A DNA stretch of 33,119 nucleotides, from positions 1 to 33,119 of the forward strand of contig JAADDX010000055.1 in the NCBI GenBank assembly GCA_013153685.1, in the 5' to 3' direction. This DNA is from Campylobacterota bacterium. GTDB taxonomy: Bacteria; Campylobacterota; Campylobacteria; Campylobacterales; JAADDX01. Positions 8,126-16,515 of the stretch are shown piece after piece; position 1 is the stretch's first letter, and each line of letters starts with the position of its first letter. The notes below the pieces were generated by a model. The model saw nothing but the letters and a program-made list of their open reading frames with translations. It was not told the origin of the DNA and ran no database searches. The translations under genes and the position numbers were made by a program.

Positions 8126-8707
8126 ATGTTAATACCTACAGTGATAGAAAAAACCGGAAGAGGTGAGAGAGCTTATGATATTTATTCAAGATTACTAAAA
8201 GATAGGATTATTATTTTAAGTGGTGAGATTGAAGATCATAAAGCTAGTTTGATTGTGGCTCAGTTGTTGTTTTTAGAAGCGGAAGATCCTCAAAAGGATA
8301 TCTATTTATATATAAATTCCCCTGGTGGAGTGGTGACTGCTGGTATGAGTATTTATGATACTATGAATTATATCAAACCAGATGTTGTGACTATTTGCTT
8401 GGGGCAAGCTGCGAGTATGGGGGCGTTTTTGCTAAGTAGTGGAGCCAAAGGAAAAAGATACGCTTTGCCTCACGCTAGAATCATGATCCATCAACCGCTT
8501 GGTGGAGCACAAGGACAAGCTACCGATATTGAGATTCACGCTAAAGAAATCTTAAGAATGAAAAAAGAATTAAATGAAATTTTAGCCAAAAATACCGGTC
8601 AAACTTTGAAAAAAATTACAGCCGATACTGAAAGAGACAATTTCATGTCTGCTAAGGAAGCGTTGAAATATGGGCTAATTGATAAAGTATTGGAAAAAAA
8701 GGAATAA
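8126..8707 (+). CDS. clpP: ATP-dependent Clp protease proteolytic subunit
   Basis: ClpP is the barrel-shaped serine peptidase that degrades proteins fed in by ClpX or ClpA. At 193 residues it is of normal size. The catalytic triad is intact and at canonical numbers: S97 in GQAASMGA, H122 in IMIHQPLGG, and D171 in [27 protein letters not shown] is also conserved. AAAAAGGA lies seven bases before the ATG. It is followed after 13 bases by a GGDEF-like gene and then def, forming a protein-maturation cluster. Confidence 0.97.
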   Translation: MLIPTVIEKTGRGERAYDIYSRLLKDRIIILSGEIEDHKASLIVAQLLFLEAEDPQKDIYLYINSPGGVVTAGMSIYDTMNYIKPDVVTICLGQAASMGAFLLSSGAKGKRYALPHARIMIHQPLGGAQGQATDIEIHAKEILRMKKELNEILAKNTGQTLKKITADTERDNFMSAKEALKYGLIDKVLEKKE

Positions 8708-8720
8708 ATAGGAAGTAGTT

Positions 8721-9695
8721 ATGGAAGCATTAAGTTTAAACGAACCTTCAACTGAGATTGAGATTTTTGCAAAAAGGGTATTGGATAAATTAATAGAAGA
8801 TAGCGTGGAGCCTATCCCGTATTATTATAGTATTTACTTTTTTAACATGTTAGATGAAGAACCGGAGGCTTTTCAAAAGACTGTAAAAGAATTGATTGAT
8901 TTAGAGAGTAACAACGAGTTAGAAGAGGACTTGAAGTTTGAACAAAAATTAAAAGAATCATTCAAATATTCCAAAGAATTATTGCAAGATAGTGCTATGA
9001 TATACAAAATTTCCAATACACTAAAAGAAAAAAATCAAATGTTTTTAAAAGAAGCTGAGAGTGTCTCAACTCCCCAAGCCTTCAAGAATATGTTAAGAAC
9101 ATTCAAAAAAAATACCGAAATGCTTTCTAAAAAACTAGATCAAGTAATCCACAAAATGAAAGATGTATATGCCAAAAATATCACAACCCTCAAAGAGATA
9201 GAAAAAGAATCTATGTTTGATGCTTTATACGGTTTGTATAACAAAAACTATTTCCTAAAAGGTGTAAAAAAGGAAATTGCTCAAGTTAAGAAATTTAAAC
9301 ATGCAAGTAGCTTGATGTTGTTAAAAGCTTCAAAAGAGGTAATGGGTTCGTTATCTGATAAAGGTAAAATAGTAGTAAATAGATTTGTTGCGAAAATTTT
9401 GCTAAAAACTTCAAGAAGGACGGATATTATAGCCCATCTAGGTGATGGTGTATTTGCTATGCTATTAAAGCACACAGACAAAGTAGGGGCTATGAAAACC
9501 AGTGAGAGGCTATCTGATATGATATCAACTTCGACGATTTTTATCGAAGGTGATGAGCTTGAAGTGAAGATCGTAATAGGTATTAGTGAGATTACTGGTG
9601 AGAAAAACGAAGTAGAGATTGTTGAGTGTGCAAATAACAAATTAATAGAAGCCGAAGAAGATGGTGTGTTGTATAAAATTTGCGAGGATGACTGA
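8721..9695 (+). CDS. degenerate GGDEF-domain protein
   Basis: This 324-residue protein has an N-terminal helical region (about 1-155, with probable coiled coil at 80-160) and a C-terminal GGDEF-type domain. The domain entry is recognisable (FDALYGLYNKNYFL, 166-179), but the active-site loop is LGDGV (240-244) instead of GGDEF. The metal-binding Asp region, normally DxDxFKxxND, reads LKASKEVMGSLSD. Diguanylate cyclase activity is therefore unlikely; a scaffold or nucleotide-binding role is more plausible. It sits between clpP and def, and its TGA overlaps the def ATG (TGATG), so the two are coupled. No transmembrane segment or receiver domain is seen. Confidence 0.8.
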   Translation: MEALSLNEPSTEIEIFAKRVLDKLIEDSVEPIPYYYSIYFFNMLDEEPEAFQKTVKELIDLESNNELEEDLKFEQKLKESFKYSKELLQDSAMIYKISNTLKEKNQMFLKEAESVSTPQAFKNMLRTFKKNTEMLSKKLDQVIHKMKDVYAKNITTLKEIEKESMFDALYGLYNKNYFLKGVKKEIAQVKKFKHASSLMLLKASKEVMGSLSDKGKIVVNRFVAKILLKTSRRTDIIAHLGDGVFAMLLKHTDKVGAMKTSERLSDMISTSTIFIEGDELEVKIVIGISEITGEKNEVEIVECANNKLIEAEEDGVLYKICEDD

Positions 9696-10204
9696 TGGAG
9701 ATTATAACATACCCAAATAAACTATTAAAACAGATATCAAAACCGGTAGATAAGTTTGATAAAGAACTACATAAATTACTTGATGAGATGTATGAGATAA
9801 TGGTGAAAAATAATGGCGTTGGATTGGCTGCGATTCAAGTGGGTATCCCTATTAGGGCATTGTTGATTGATATAGGAGATGAAGACGGTAATCAGAGTAA
9901 AAATACATTACTTGAAGTAATCAATCCGGAGTTTTTGGAGTGGAATGGTACGCAAAAAGATACGGAAGGGTGTTTGAGTGTGCCTGATTATTATGATGAA
10001 GTTGAGAGATATGCTAATGTGAAGGTGAGATATTTTGATAGAAACGCCAAAGAGCATATTGTCGATGCTAGCGGGCTTTTGAGTGTAGCGTTTCAACATG
10101 AGACAGATCATCTAGATGGACATTTGTTTATTGAGAGGCTAGATTACATTAAAAGAAAAAAATTCGAAAAAGAATGGAAAAAGAAACTAAAACAAAAAAA
10201 ATAA
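9695..10204 (+). CDS. def: peptide deformylase
   Basis: Peptide deformylase removes the N-formyl group from the initiator methionine of new proteins. The 169-residue protein carries all three family motifs: GVGLAAIQVG (41-50), EGCLSVP (91-97) and QHETDHLDG (134-142). Its metal ligands are C93, H135 and H139 and the catalytic acid is E136. Size and motif spacing are normal. The start codon overlaps the stop of the GGDEF-like gene. Its 3' end overlaps comM by 31 bases in another frame. Confidence 0.97.
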   Translation: MEIITYPNKLLKQISKPVDKFDKELHKLLDEMYEIMVKNNGVGLAAIQVGIPIRALLIDIGDEDGNQSKNTLLEVINPEFLEWNGTQKDTEGCLSVPDYYDEVERYANVKVRYFDRNAKEHIVDASGLLSVAFQHETDHLDGHLFIERLDYIKRKKFEKEWKKKLKQKK

Positions 10205-11634
10205 ACTCAGCGATTTTTGATGGCGAGGTTCATTATGTAGAAGTGGAGACTACTTTTATTAAAGCCTTGCCCTCATTTAGTATCGTGGGATTAGCTGGTA
10301 ATGCCGTTCAAGAGAGTAAAGAGCGGATAAAAGCAGCTTTGATGAACAATGATTTTACATTTCCTCCACTCAAAATCATCACCAATCTCTCACCCGCTAA
10401 TTTGCCCAAAAAATCTACAGCCCTTGATTTACCAATAGCCCTTACGATATTGTTTCAAAATAGAGATGTTGATTGGAGTGAATATCTAGTATTGGGTGAA
10501 TTGGGTTTGGATGGTAGTATCAAAGCTACCAACGATATGTTTGCGATAGTTTTAGGTAGTAAATACAAGAAAATAATCGCTCCGATGGAAATTGCAACAA
10601 CGCTAGCAAAAATACCGGATAAGGAAATTTACGGTTTTGAAAATATTTCTGAATTTTTTGACCTCAAGCTCACTCCGATTGCAAGTTCGCAGATTGATTA
10701 CAAATCTATAGTTATTGATGATAAGAAATATTTCTACAACGATGAATTTGTGTTAGATTTCTCTGATGTCAAAGGGCAAGAAGCAGCCAAGAGAGTAGCG
10801 TTGATTAGTGCTGCTGGGATGCATAATGTATTATTTGAAGGTAGTGCCGGAGTGGGAAAGAGCATGATTATTAATCGCCTAAGATATATTTTGCCCCCTG
10901 TGAGTTTGGAAGAATTGTTAGAAATCCAAAAACAATATGCCCTAGAAGGTAGGGATATCGATTTTAATCCTGTGCGACCGTTTCGGATGCCTCATCACTC
11001 TAGCAGTAAAGCTGCTATTTTTGGCGGCAGACAAAAGATTGGTGAGATAGCTTTGGCAAATAATGGGATTTTATTTTTTGATGAATTACCGCAATTTAGA
11101 CGCGATATTTTAGAAGATTTGAGATTGCCATTACAAGAAGGCAAAGTGCTGATTTCGCGTGTGGATAGTAAGATAGAGTATAAGACGAATATTTTGTTTG
11201 CAGCTGCAATGAACCCTTGCCCTTGTGGAAATTTACTAAGTCAAAAAGAGTGTCGATGTAGTGATCTTGAGATTAAGAGATATAAAAATCGTATTAGTGA
11301 GCCATTGATCGATAGGATAGATTTGTATTTTCAATTATCAGAAGATTTTTCTAATTCTACTATTTCCTCTCAAGAGATGTATCATAAAGTATTGATAGCT
11401 TTTGAAAAACAAGCCAAAAGAGGGTATCTTAATTCGCGACTTCCTGATAATTGGGAATTTGATTTAAGTAGTGATGCTAGAGATATCCTAAAGAAGGCTA
11501 TTAATAGTTATAATCTATCCAAAAGAAGTGAGCTTAAGATTTTAAAAGTTGCTAGGACTATTGCTGATTTGAACGAACATGATAAGATAGATAAGATAGA
11601 TATTATTGAAGCTATCGGATATAGAAAAAGATAA
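10174..11634 (+). CDS. comM: YifB/ComM family Mg chelatase-like AAA ATPase
   Basis: ComM-type proteins are hexameric AAA+ helicases that promote branch migration during natural transformation. The 486-residue protein has the N-terminal ChlI-like domain (PSFSIVGLAGNAVQESKERIKAAL, then NLSPANLPKKSTALDLPIAL). Walker A is GSAGVGKSM, Walker B is GILFFDELPQF, and MPHHSSSKAAIFGG is typical of the family. The cysteine-rich insert NPCPCGN...ECRCSD is also present. The start lies 31 bases inside def; no later Met gives the expected beginning KKINSAIFDG, so the overlap is probably real. It converges with the hemerythrin gene only 3 bases away. Confidence 0.92.
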   Translation: MEKETKTKKINSAIFDGEVHYVEVETTFIKALPSFSIVGLAGNAVQESKERIKAALMNNDFTFPPLKIITNLSPANLPKKSTALDLPIALTILFQNRDVDWSEYLVLGELGLDGSIKATNDMFAIVLGSKYKKIIAPMEIATTLAKIPDKEIYGFENISEFFDLKLTPIASSQIDYKSIVIDDKKYFYNDEFVLDFSDVKGQEAAKRVALISAAGMHNVLFEGSAGVGKSMIINRLRYILPPVSLEELLEIQKQYALEGRDIDFNPVRPFRMPHHSSSKAAIFGGRQKIGEIALANNGILFFDELPQFRRDILEDLRLPLQEGKVLISRVDSKIEYKTNILFAAAMNPCPCGNLLSQKECRCSDLEIKRYKNRISEPLIDRIDLYFQLSEDFSNSTISSQEMYHKVLIAFEKQAKRGYLNSRLPDNWEFDLSSDARDILKKAINSYNLSKRSELKILKVARTIADLNEHDKIDKIDIIEAIGYRKR

Positions 11635-11637
11635 ATA

Positions 11638-12021
11638 TCAAGCTTGGGCTTTTATCATATCAAAAAATCCCGCAGTGACAGTATCCATAGTCTGGATATG
11701 ATTTTCAAGCCAAGGGATAAAATGGTGCGTAAAATATTCTTCTAGAAATTTCCTATCATGTAATTTTGTTTGTTGAATATTTTGTAATTCTTTAATGATT
11801 TTATTGTGCTCCATTTTGTGAGGTATTTGTGCAAAAAAATTATATTTTTGCATTAAGTCCTCTTCAAAAGCGAAATGATTTTGCACATCATCGAAAAATA
11901 ACTGAAAGTCTGTTTGAATATCACCGTTATTACGAATAGTATCAAGGAGTTTGTGTAGCAATCTAATCTCCTCTTCATGAATACGATTCATCGGATCATA
12001 CGCTACTTTAAAAAAAGACAT
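11638..12021 (-). CDS. bacteriohemerythrin
   Basis: This 127-residue single-domain hemerythrin binds O2 (or NO) at a non-haem di-iron site. All ligand motifs are present: H15, H49-x3-E53 (NHFAFEED), H68-x3-H72 (PHKMEHNK), and H108-x4-D113 (ENHIQTMD). There is no transmembrane or signalling domain, so it is cytoplasmic. It lies 42 bases downstream of hcp on the same strand, with a small hairpin between, and probably belongs to the same transcript. Pairing with Hcp suggests an oxygen- or NO-handling role, perhaps protecting the oxygen-sensitive clusters of Hcp; that link is inference. Confidence 0.93.
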   Translation of the reverse strand: MSFFKVAYDPMNRIHEEEIRLLHKLLDTIRNNGDIQTDFQLFFDDVQNHFAFEEDLMQKYNFFAQIPHKMEHNKIIKELQNIQQTKLHDRKFLEEYFTHHFIPWLENHIQTMDTVTAGFFDMIKAQA

Positions 12022-12036
12022 CGCAAACCTCTTATA

Positions 12037-12065
12037 AAGGGCAAAAGGAGAGAGAAAAAGCCCTT
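12037..12065 (-). other. hairpin between hcp and the hemerythrin gene
   Basis: The six-base arms AAGGGC and GCCCTT (12037-12042 and 12060-12065) overlap the hcp stop codon and enclose a 17-base purine-rich loop. On the minus strand the second arm is followed by TATAAG, not a U-run, so partial termination or mRNA processing is more likely than full termination. Confidence 0.35.
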
Positions 12066-13488
12066 ATTGAGCTAATACAGCCCCAAAGTCTTTGTCTATA
12101 TCGCTAATTACGTTTAGGTTGAATTGTTCATTTAAGAAATTGAAAATATCCTCATTTACAAATTGAGGAGCATTTACACCGATATAAATATCTTTGATTC
12201 CAAGGTATAATAAAGCAAGTAAAATTAATACAGCTTTTTGTTCCATCCACATTAATGCGATTGAAATTGGTAAATCGTGAATTGTTACCCCAAGAGCTTC
12301 TGCTAATGCAATAGCAATATGCACAGCACCGTTACTATCGTTACATTGTCCTAAGTCGAGGTATCTTGGAATTTCTGTTCCTGGAACTGTTCCAAAATCA
12401 ATATCGTTAAATCTAAATTTACCACAGCTTGATGTGATAATTACGTGATCTTGTGGAACTCTCTCAGCTAATTCTCTAAAATAATTTCTGCTCTTACCTG
12501 GTGCGTCACATCCTGCGATTACCCAGAATCTTTTGATTTTTCCAGATTTGATAGCATCAAGAATTGCTGGTGCTAATGTAAGGATAGTTTTGTAGTGGTG
12601 TCCTGTTACAAGTTTTTCATCACTATCAAATCCATCTACATCTGGTAATGATAATGTTTGATCGATTAATGGATCGAAGTTATCGTTTTCGATTTTTTTT
12701 GCACCTTCTACACCTACGATTTTGTAAGTATAAAGTCTATCGATGTAGTTTGCTACTTTTTTAGATTTTTCTGGCGGAACGATACAGTTTGTATTTACAA
12801 CACAAGTCCCATTCCATTTTGAAAATACGTCAGTTTGATCAAACCAAGCACCACCGATATTTCCTTTTAAGTTTTTGAATTTTCTTAATTCCGGATATGC
12901 GTGAGCTGGAAGCATTTCAGAGTGAGTATATACGTTGATTTTGTCACTTAATCCTCTCTCTTCGATTCTTTGAAGTAATTTATGAAGCATATCAAGGTTG
13001 TGTCCAGAGATTAGGATACCTTTTCCTTCTGCTTTGTTTTGAGTTACTTCTACTGGTGTTGGTACACCTAATGTATTTGTGTGTCCTCCACTTAATAAAT
13101 CCATCACTTTCACACCTGCTTCACCAATTTTCATAAGTTGAGCGATATGTTCGTCAAAGTTAAAGTTTACGTTTGTTAGTGTGAAATACAATGTTTCACT
13201 CATTACATCATCAATTTCGATTAATGTTTTTAAATCTTCATTGTTTGGATTCATATCCATAAGCTCTCTTGCATGCTCTCTGTATGCAGATAACCCTTTT
13301 AATCCAAATACCATCAAGTCTTGAAGTCTTGCTTTTGTAGCAGTTTTACCACAAGTTCCTTTCTCTTGTCCATGAGCTCCACACCCTTCTGGCATACTCA
13401 TTTCACATTGATAACAAAACATTTTCGGGTGACAATCTCTTTGAGACGATGCTTTGTCTCCACCGCTTAGAAAATCAAATAATCCCAT
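12064..13488 (-). CDS. hcp: hybrid cluster protein (hydroxylamine reductase), class III-like
   Basis: Hcp carries a cubane cluster and a hybrid Fe-S-O cluster. It is known as a hydroxylamine reductase and as an NO reductase/S-nitrosylase. The 474-residue protein keeps all hybrid-cluster ligands: H163 (SGHNLDML), E191 (EMLPAHAYP), C235, C327 (GCDAPGKSR), C355 (SSCGKFRFN), C382 (GQCNDSNG), E416 and K418 (MEQKA). The N-terminal cysteines are C25, C28, C36 and C46, a CX2C-X7-C-X9-C spacing that differs from the classic CX2CX8CX5C. Compared with the ~550-residue E. coli protein, about 110 residues are missing between TLTNVNF and the GHNL motif, as in class III. A 22-residue N-terminal extension (MGLFDFLSGGDK) is unusual. 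In Nautilia profundicola an Hcp is proposed to reduce hydroxylamine to ammonia in nitrate assimilation. Confidence 0.95.
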   Translation of the reverse strand: MGLFDFLSGGDKASSQRDCHPKMFCYQCEMSMPEGCGAHGQEKGTCGKTATKARLQDLMVFGLKGLSAYREHARELMDMNPNNEDLKTLIEIDDVMSETLYFTLTNVNFNFDEHIAQLMKIGEAGVKVMDLLSGGHTNTLGVPTPVEVTQNKAEGKGILISGHNLDMLHKLLQRIEERGLSDKINVYTHSEMLPAHAYPELRKFKNLKGNIGGAWFDQTDVFSKWNGTCVVNTNCIVPPEKSKKVANYIDRLYTYKIVGVEGAKKIENDNFDPLIDQTLSLPDVDGFDSDEKLVTGHHYKTILTLAPAILDAIKSGKIKRFWVIAGCDAPGKSRNYFRELAERVPQDHVIITSSCGKFRFNDIDFGTVPGTEIPRYLDLGQCNDSNGAVHIAIALAEALGVTIHDLPISIALMWMEQKAVLILLALLYLGIKDIYIGVNAPQFVNEDIFNFLNEQFNLNVISDIDKDFGAVLAQ

Positions 13489-13517
13489 CTTTTCTCCTTA
13501 GTTTTTTTAGTGTGGAA

Positions 13518-13523
13518 ATTATA
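13518..13523 (-). promoter_or_regulatory. hcp promoter (-10)
   Basis: The minus strand reads TTGTATAAT, an extended -10, about 30 bases upstream of the hcp ATG. The ATG is preceded by AAGGAGAAAAG. Unlike the other promoters here it lacks a long T-tract just upstream, which fits an activator-dependent promoter. Confidence 0.55.
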
Positions 13524-13546
13524 CAATAATATGACACACAAATTCA

Positions 13547-13560
13547 TTGACTCAAATCAA
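13547..13560. promoter_or_regulatory. FNR/CRP-family binding site upstream of hcp
   Basis: TTGAC-TCAA-ATCAA matches the FNR consensus TTGAT-N4-ATCAA with one mismatch. Its centre lies about 42 bases upstream of the transcription start predicted from the hcp -10 box, which is the standard class II activator position. It suggests control of hcp and the hemerythrin gene by a CRP/FNR-type regulator sensing low oxygen or nitrosative stress. The regulator itself is not in the window. Confidence 0.55.
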
Positions 13561-13611
13561 TAAATCATGAATATCCAAACCAAAATAAAAATTTCCAAAC
13601 AAACGTATATT

Positions 13612-13623
13612 TTTTGATATAAT
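13612..13623 (+). promoter_or_regulatory. metF promoter (T-tract and extended -10)
   Basis: TTTTGATATAAT follows a T-run and contains the extended -10 TGATATAAT. It is 28 bases upstream of the metF ATG chosen at 13652. Confidence 0.55.
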
Positions 13624-13651
13624 TAGCCCAAAACTATTTAAGGTCATGTGC

Positions 13652-14554
13652 ATGGAATTGATACAAAAACTAAAAGATGATACATATCTTACACTCGAGA
13701 CCACTCCTCCGAAATTACCTACATTTGATGGTATTTTACAAAAGATAGAGGAGACTCAAGCATATAAATATGTAGATGGATTCTCAACTACGGATTCACC
13801 GTTATCTAAAATGAAATACAACTCTATTATTGCAGCTTATAAATTGCAACAAAAATTTAACTTACCCGCAATTGCGACTATGAGTATGCGAGATAGAAAT
13901 AAGATAGCACTACAAAGTGATTTGTTGGGTGCGAATGATTTGGATGTGGTAAATATCCTAGCATTGACCGGTGATCCGGCTAAGATGAGTGATCAACCAA
14001 ACACAAAGGCTGTCTTAGAAGGAAATTCGACTTTATTGTTGCAAATGATTAGAAATTTTAACAATGGCATGGATTATGCTGGTAGAGAGTTTAAAATACA
14101 TCCCAAACATATCAATGCCTTTGCTGTGAGTAATTCGTATGCGAAAAATTTCTCATCAATAGAAAAAAAGATATACACAAAAGTAAAAAATTGTGCTGTT
14201 GGTATTATTACTCAACCGGTTTATGATTTGCAAATAGTTAAAATGTTGCTTGATATTCAACAAAAAGTAGCTAGAGAGTTTAATGATAAAAGAAATGAAT
14301 TTCAGCTTATATTGGGCGTATTTCCTATTACGAGCCTCAAGACAGCTCAGTTCCTCTCAGCCCATGTGCCGGGTATTTATGTGCCTGATGTGTGGATTGA
14401 GAAGTTGATAAAAGCTCACAAAGTTTCATCTGATGAGGAATATAAAGTCGGTATTGAGATGAGTAAAGAGCTTTTAGCTGAGTTATTGAAAATTCACCCA
14501 AAAATTCATATTATGACTGCCAATAAGTTTGAAATTGTACAAGAATTATTTTAA
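13652..14554 (+). CDS. metF: methylenetetrahydrofolate reductase family protein
   Basis: MetF reduces methylene-THF to methyl-THF for methionine synthesis. The protein is 300 residues with the start set at 13652 (MELIQKLKDD), because AAGG at 13640-13643 is eight bases upstream; the ORF-track ATG at 13646 is only two bases from it. Family motifs include the N-terminal TLETTPPKLP, VNILALTGDPAKMSDQP, VGIITQPVYD and LILGVFPITSLKTAQFL. It is a divergent member, and a methylene-THF reductase of the acetogen/archaeal kind cannot be excluded. hemE follows after 9 bases, so they are probably co-transcribed. Confidence 0.85.
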   Translation: MELIQKLKDDTYLTLETTPPKLPTFDGILQKIEETQAYKYVDGFSTTDSPLSKMKYNSIIAAYKLQQKFNLPAIATMSMRDRNKIALQSDLLGANDLDVVNILALTGDPAKMSDQPNTKAVLEGNSTLLLQMIRNFNNGMDYAGREFKIHPKHINAFAVSNSYAKNFSSIEKKIYTKVKNCAVGIITQPVYDLQIVKMLLDIQQKVAREFNDKRNEFQLILGVFPITSLKTAQFLSAHVPGIYVPDVWIEKLIKAHKVSSDEEYKVGIEMSKELLAELLKIHPKIHIMTANKFEIVQELF

Positions 14555-14563
14555 GGAGAGATT

Positions 14564-15583
14564 ATGATATTTATTGATGCATGTTTTAAAAAACCCACAC
14601 CAAGAACGCCAATTTGGATGATGAGACAAGCGGGAAGATGTTTGCCAGAGTATAGGGAAGTGAGAAAAAGAGTAGGGAATTTTATCGATATGACAAAAAA
14701 TCCTGATGTAGTATGCGAAGTAACATTGCAACCTGTTGAAAGGTTTGATGTAGATGCAGCGATACTTTTTAGTGATATTTTGAATTTACCTATGGAGATG
14801 GGATTAAATTTAAGATTTGAAGCGGGAGTTGGACCTATATTTGATAATCCTATCTCTACAAGTGAAGATATAGATAAGCTAACACCCGCAAGTGATAAGC
14901 TTGAATACGTATATGAAGGTGTGTCAAAAATTAGAGAAAAATTAGACCCATCAAAAGCACTTATTGGATTTGCTGGAAGTCCTTGGACGATAGCTACTTA
15001 TATGGTAGAAGGAAGAGGGAGCAAACAATATCCAAAAATCAAAAGAATGGTATATGCAGATCCTGATACTTTACACAAGCTTTTGGCTTTTAATACACAA
15101 GAGACGATAGGATATTTAAAAAATCAAATCAAAGCTGGTGCAAATGCGGTAATGGTATTTGATAGTTGGGGTGGAGCATTAGAAAAAGAGAAGTTTTTTG
15201 AATTTAGTTGGAATTATATGAAAAAGATAGCTTCATCAATCAAAAAAGAATATCCAAATATTCCGGTTATTTTATTTAGTAAAGGAGTAGGATTATATCT
15301 TGAAGATATGGTAGATGGAGAGTTTGATGTAATTGGGATTGATTGGAATACACCTATTGAATATGCTGCAAATATTGTAAACAATCAAAAAACAATCCAA
15401 GGAAATATGGATCCAACAAGACTTTATAGTCAAGAAGCTACAAAAGAAGCAGTATTACATATTGCAGATGTGATGAAGGATAAGCATCATATTTTCAATC
15501 TAGGACACGGAATACTACCTGATACACCTTGGGAGAATGTGAAATATTTTGTGGATTTAGTAAAAGAAACTACAAAGAGATAA
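14564..15583 (+). CDS. hemE: uroporphyrinogen decarboxylase
   Basis: HemE removes four carboxyl groups from uroporphyrinogen III to give coproporphyrinogen III in haem synthesis. The 339-residue protein carries the N-terminal signature [18 protein letters not shown] and the second conserved stretch [43 protein letters not shown] and the C-terminal [17 protein letters not shown] are also typical. Length is normal. AAGGAGAG lies just upstream of the ATG. It is followed 3 bases later by the prenyltransferase gene. Confidence 0.97.
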   Translation: MIFIDACFKKPTPRTPIWMMRQAGRCLPEYREVRKRVGNFIDMTKNPDVVCEVTLQPVERFDVDAAILFSDILNLPMEMGLNLRFEAGVGPIFDNPISTSEDIDKLTPASDKLEYVYEGVSKIREKLDPSKALIGFAGSPWTIATYMVEGRGSKQYPKIKRMVYADPDTLHKLLAFNTQETIGYLKNQIKAGANAVMVFDSWGGALEKEKFFEFSWNYMKKIASSIKKEYPNIPVILFSKGVGLYLEDMVDGEFDVIGIDWNTPIEYAANIVNNQKTIQGNMDPTRLYSQEATKEAVLHIADVMKDKHHIFNLGHGILPDTPWENVKYFVDLVKETTKR

Positions 15584-15586
15584 TCG

Positions 15587-16429
15587 ATGCAATATTTACT
15601 CAAAATGGCAAAATTGGTGAAGTTCGAACACACCATATTTTCTATGCCGTTTATTTTTGTCGCTATGCTAGTAGCTAGCCATGGTTGGTTTGGTATGAGA
15701 TTATTTGTTTTGGTGGTATTAGCCGCGGTATTTGCTAGAAATTTCGCTATGGGAGTGAATAGATATCTAGATAGAGATATCGATATTAAAAACGAAAGAA
15801 CCAAAGATAGAGTGAGTGTCAATGGTGAAGTTAGCCCTTGGCAGATGCAAATATTTATTTTGTTAAATGCACTTGGATTTTGGGTGGTAACGTATTTTAT
15901 CAATCAAGCGGTATTTGTATTGGCTCCTTTTATTTTGTTGGTGCTTGGCGGATACAGCTATTTTAAACGTTTTAGCGAATATGCTCATATCGTACTTGGA
16001 GTATCTTTAGGGCTAGCTCCTATTGGAGGCGTATTGTCCGTATTAGGTATTGTTCCTGCGTGGAGTGTATTTTTGGCTTTTGGAGTTGTGTTTTGGGTAA
16101 GTGGTTTTGATATTTTGTATTCGTTACAAGATATGGAATTTGACAAAAAAGAGGGGCTCTTTTCTATCCCTTCACGATACGGAGTGAATGCTAGTTTATT
16201 TTTGAGTGGTTTATTTCATATATTGGCTGTAATTTTTTGGTTTTTGTTTATTGTGTATACACATCTATCTTTGTCCGCTTATATCGGATGGTTGGTGTGT
16301 GCTGCGTTTTTGTATTATGAACAAAAATTAGTCAGAGAAGATTTCCGAAATATCCCTCGTGCATTTTTTGATTTGAATGGGTATTTAGGTATTATTTTTC
16401 TCGTTGGCGTGATCTTTGCACTATGGTGA
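15587..16429 (+). CDS. mqnP: UbiA-family prenyltransferase, probably MqnP of the futalosine menaquinone pathway
   Basis: This 280-residue membrane protein has about eight hydrophobic segments. The prenyl-diphosphate/Mg2+ binding motifs are NRYLDRDID (NxxxDxxxD) in the first half and LQDMEFD (DxxxD) in the second. UbiA enzymes attach a polyprenyl chain to an aromatic ring. Campylobacterota make menaquinone through futalosine and use a UbiA homologue (MqnP) for this step, so MqnP is the likely identity; annotation as 4-hydroxybenzoate prenyltransferase would follow sequence similarity only. It sits 3 bases after hemE. Confidence 0.82.
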   Translation: MQYLLKMAKLVKFEHTIFSMPFIFVAMLVASHGWFGMRLFVLVVLAAVFARNFAMGVNRYLDRDIDIKNERTKDRVSVNGEVSPWQMQIFILLNALGFWVVTYFINQAVFVLAPFILLVLGGYSYFKRFSEYAHIVLGVSLGLAPIGGVLSVLGIVPAWSVFLAFGVVFWVSGFDILYSLQDMEFDKKEGLFSIPSRYGVNASLFLSGLFHILAVIFWFLFIVYTHLSLSAYIGWLVCAAFLYYEQKLVREDFRNIPRAFFDLNGYLGIIFLVGVIFALW

Positions 16430-16470
16430 GATAAGCTTATTTTTGGGCTTTTTTTCTCAAAATTCTACTT

Positions 16471-16483
16471 TTTTTGATATAAT
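16471..16483 (+). promoter_or_regulatory. promoter of the HDOD-rnc-aroC run
   Basis: TTTTTGATATAAT follows a T-rich stretch and contains the extended -10 TGATATAAT. It is 33 bases upstream of the HDOD start and is the only clear promoter seen before the ten-gene + strand run that ends with moaA. Confidence 0.55.
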
Positions 16484-16515
16484 TATACAAAATTCCCATT
16501 TCTTAAGGATTGATG

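Noticed and set aside
11610-11660. GATAAA...TTTATC pairing between convergent comM and hemerythrin genes
   Set aside because: It is a short, A/T-only stem lying mostly within coding sequence; not distinguishable from chance.
13489-13651. Riboswitch (SAM or other) before metF
   Set aside because: The leader from the predicted start to the ATG is only about 20 bases; there is no room for an aptamer.
16430-16470. Terminator after the mqnP-like gene (AAGC...GCTTTTTTT)
   Set aside because: A U-run is present, but the stem is only four to five uninterrupted base pairs, so support is insufficient.
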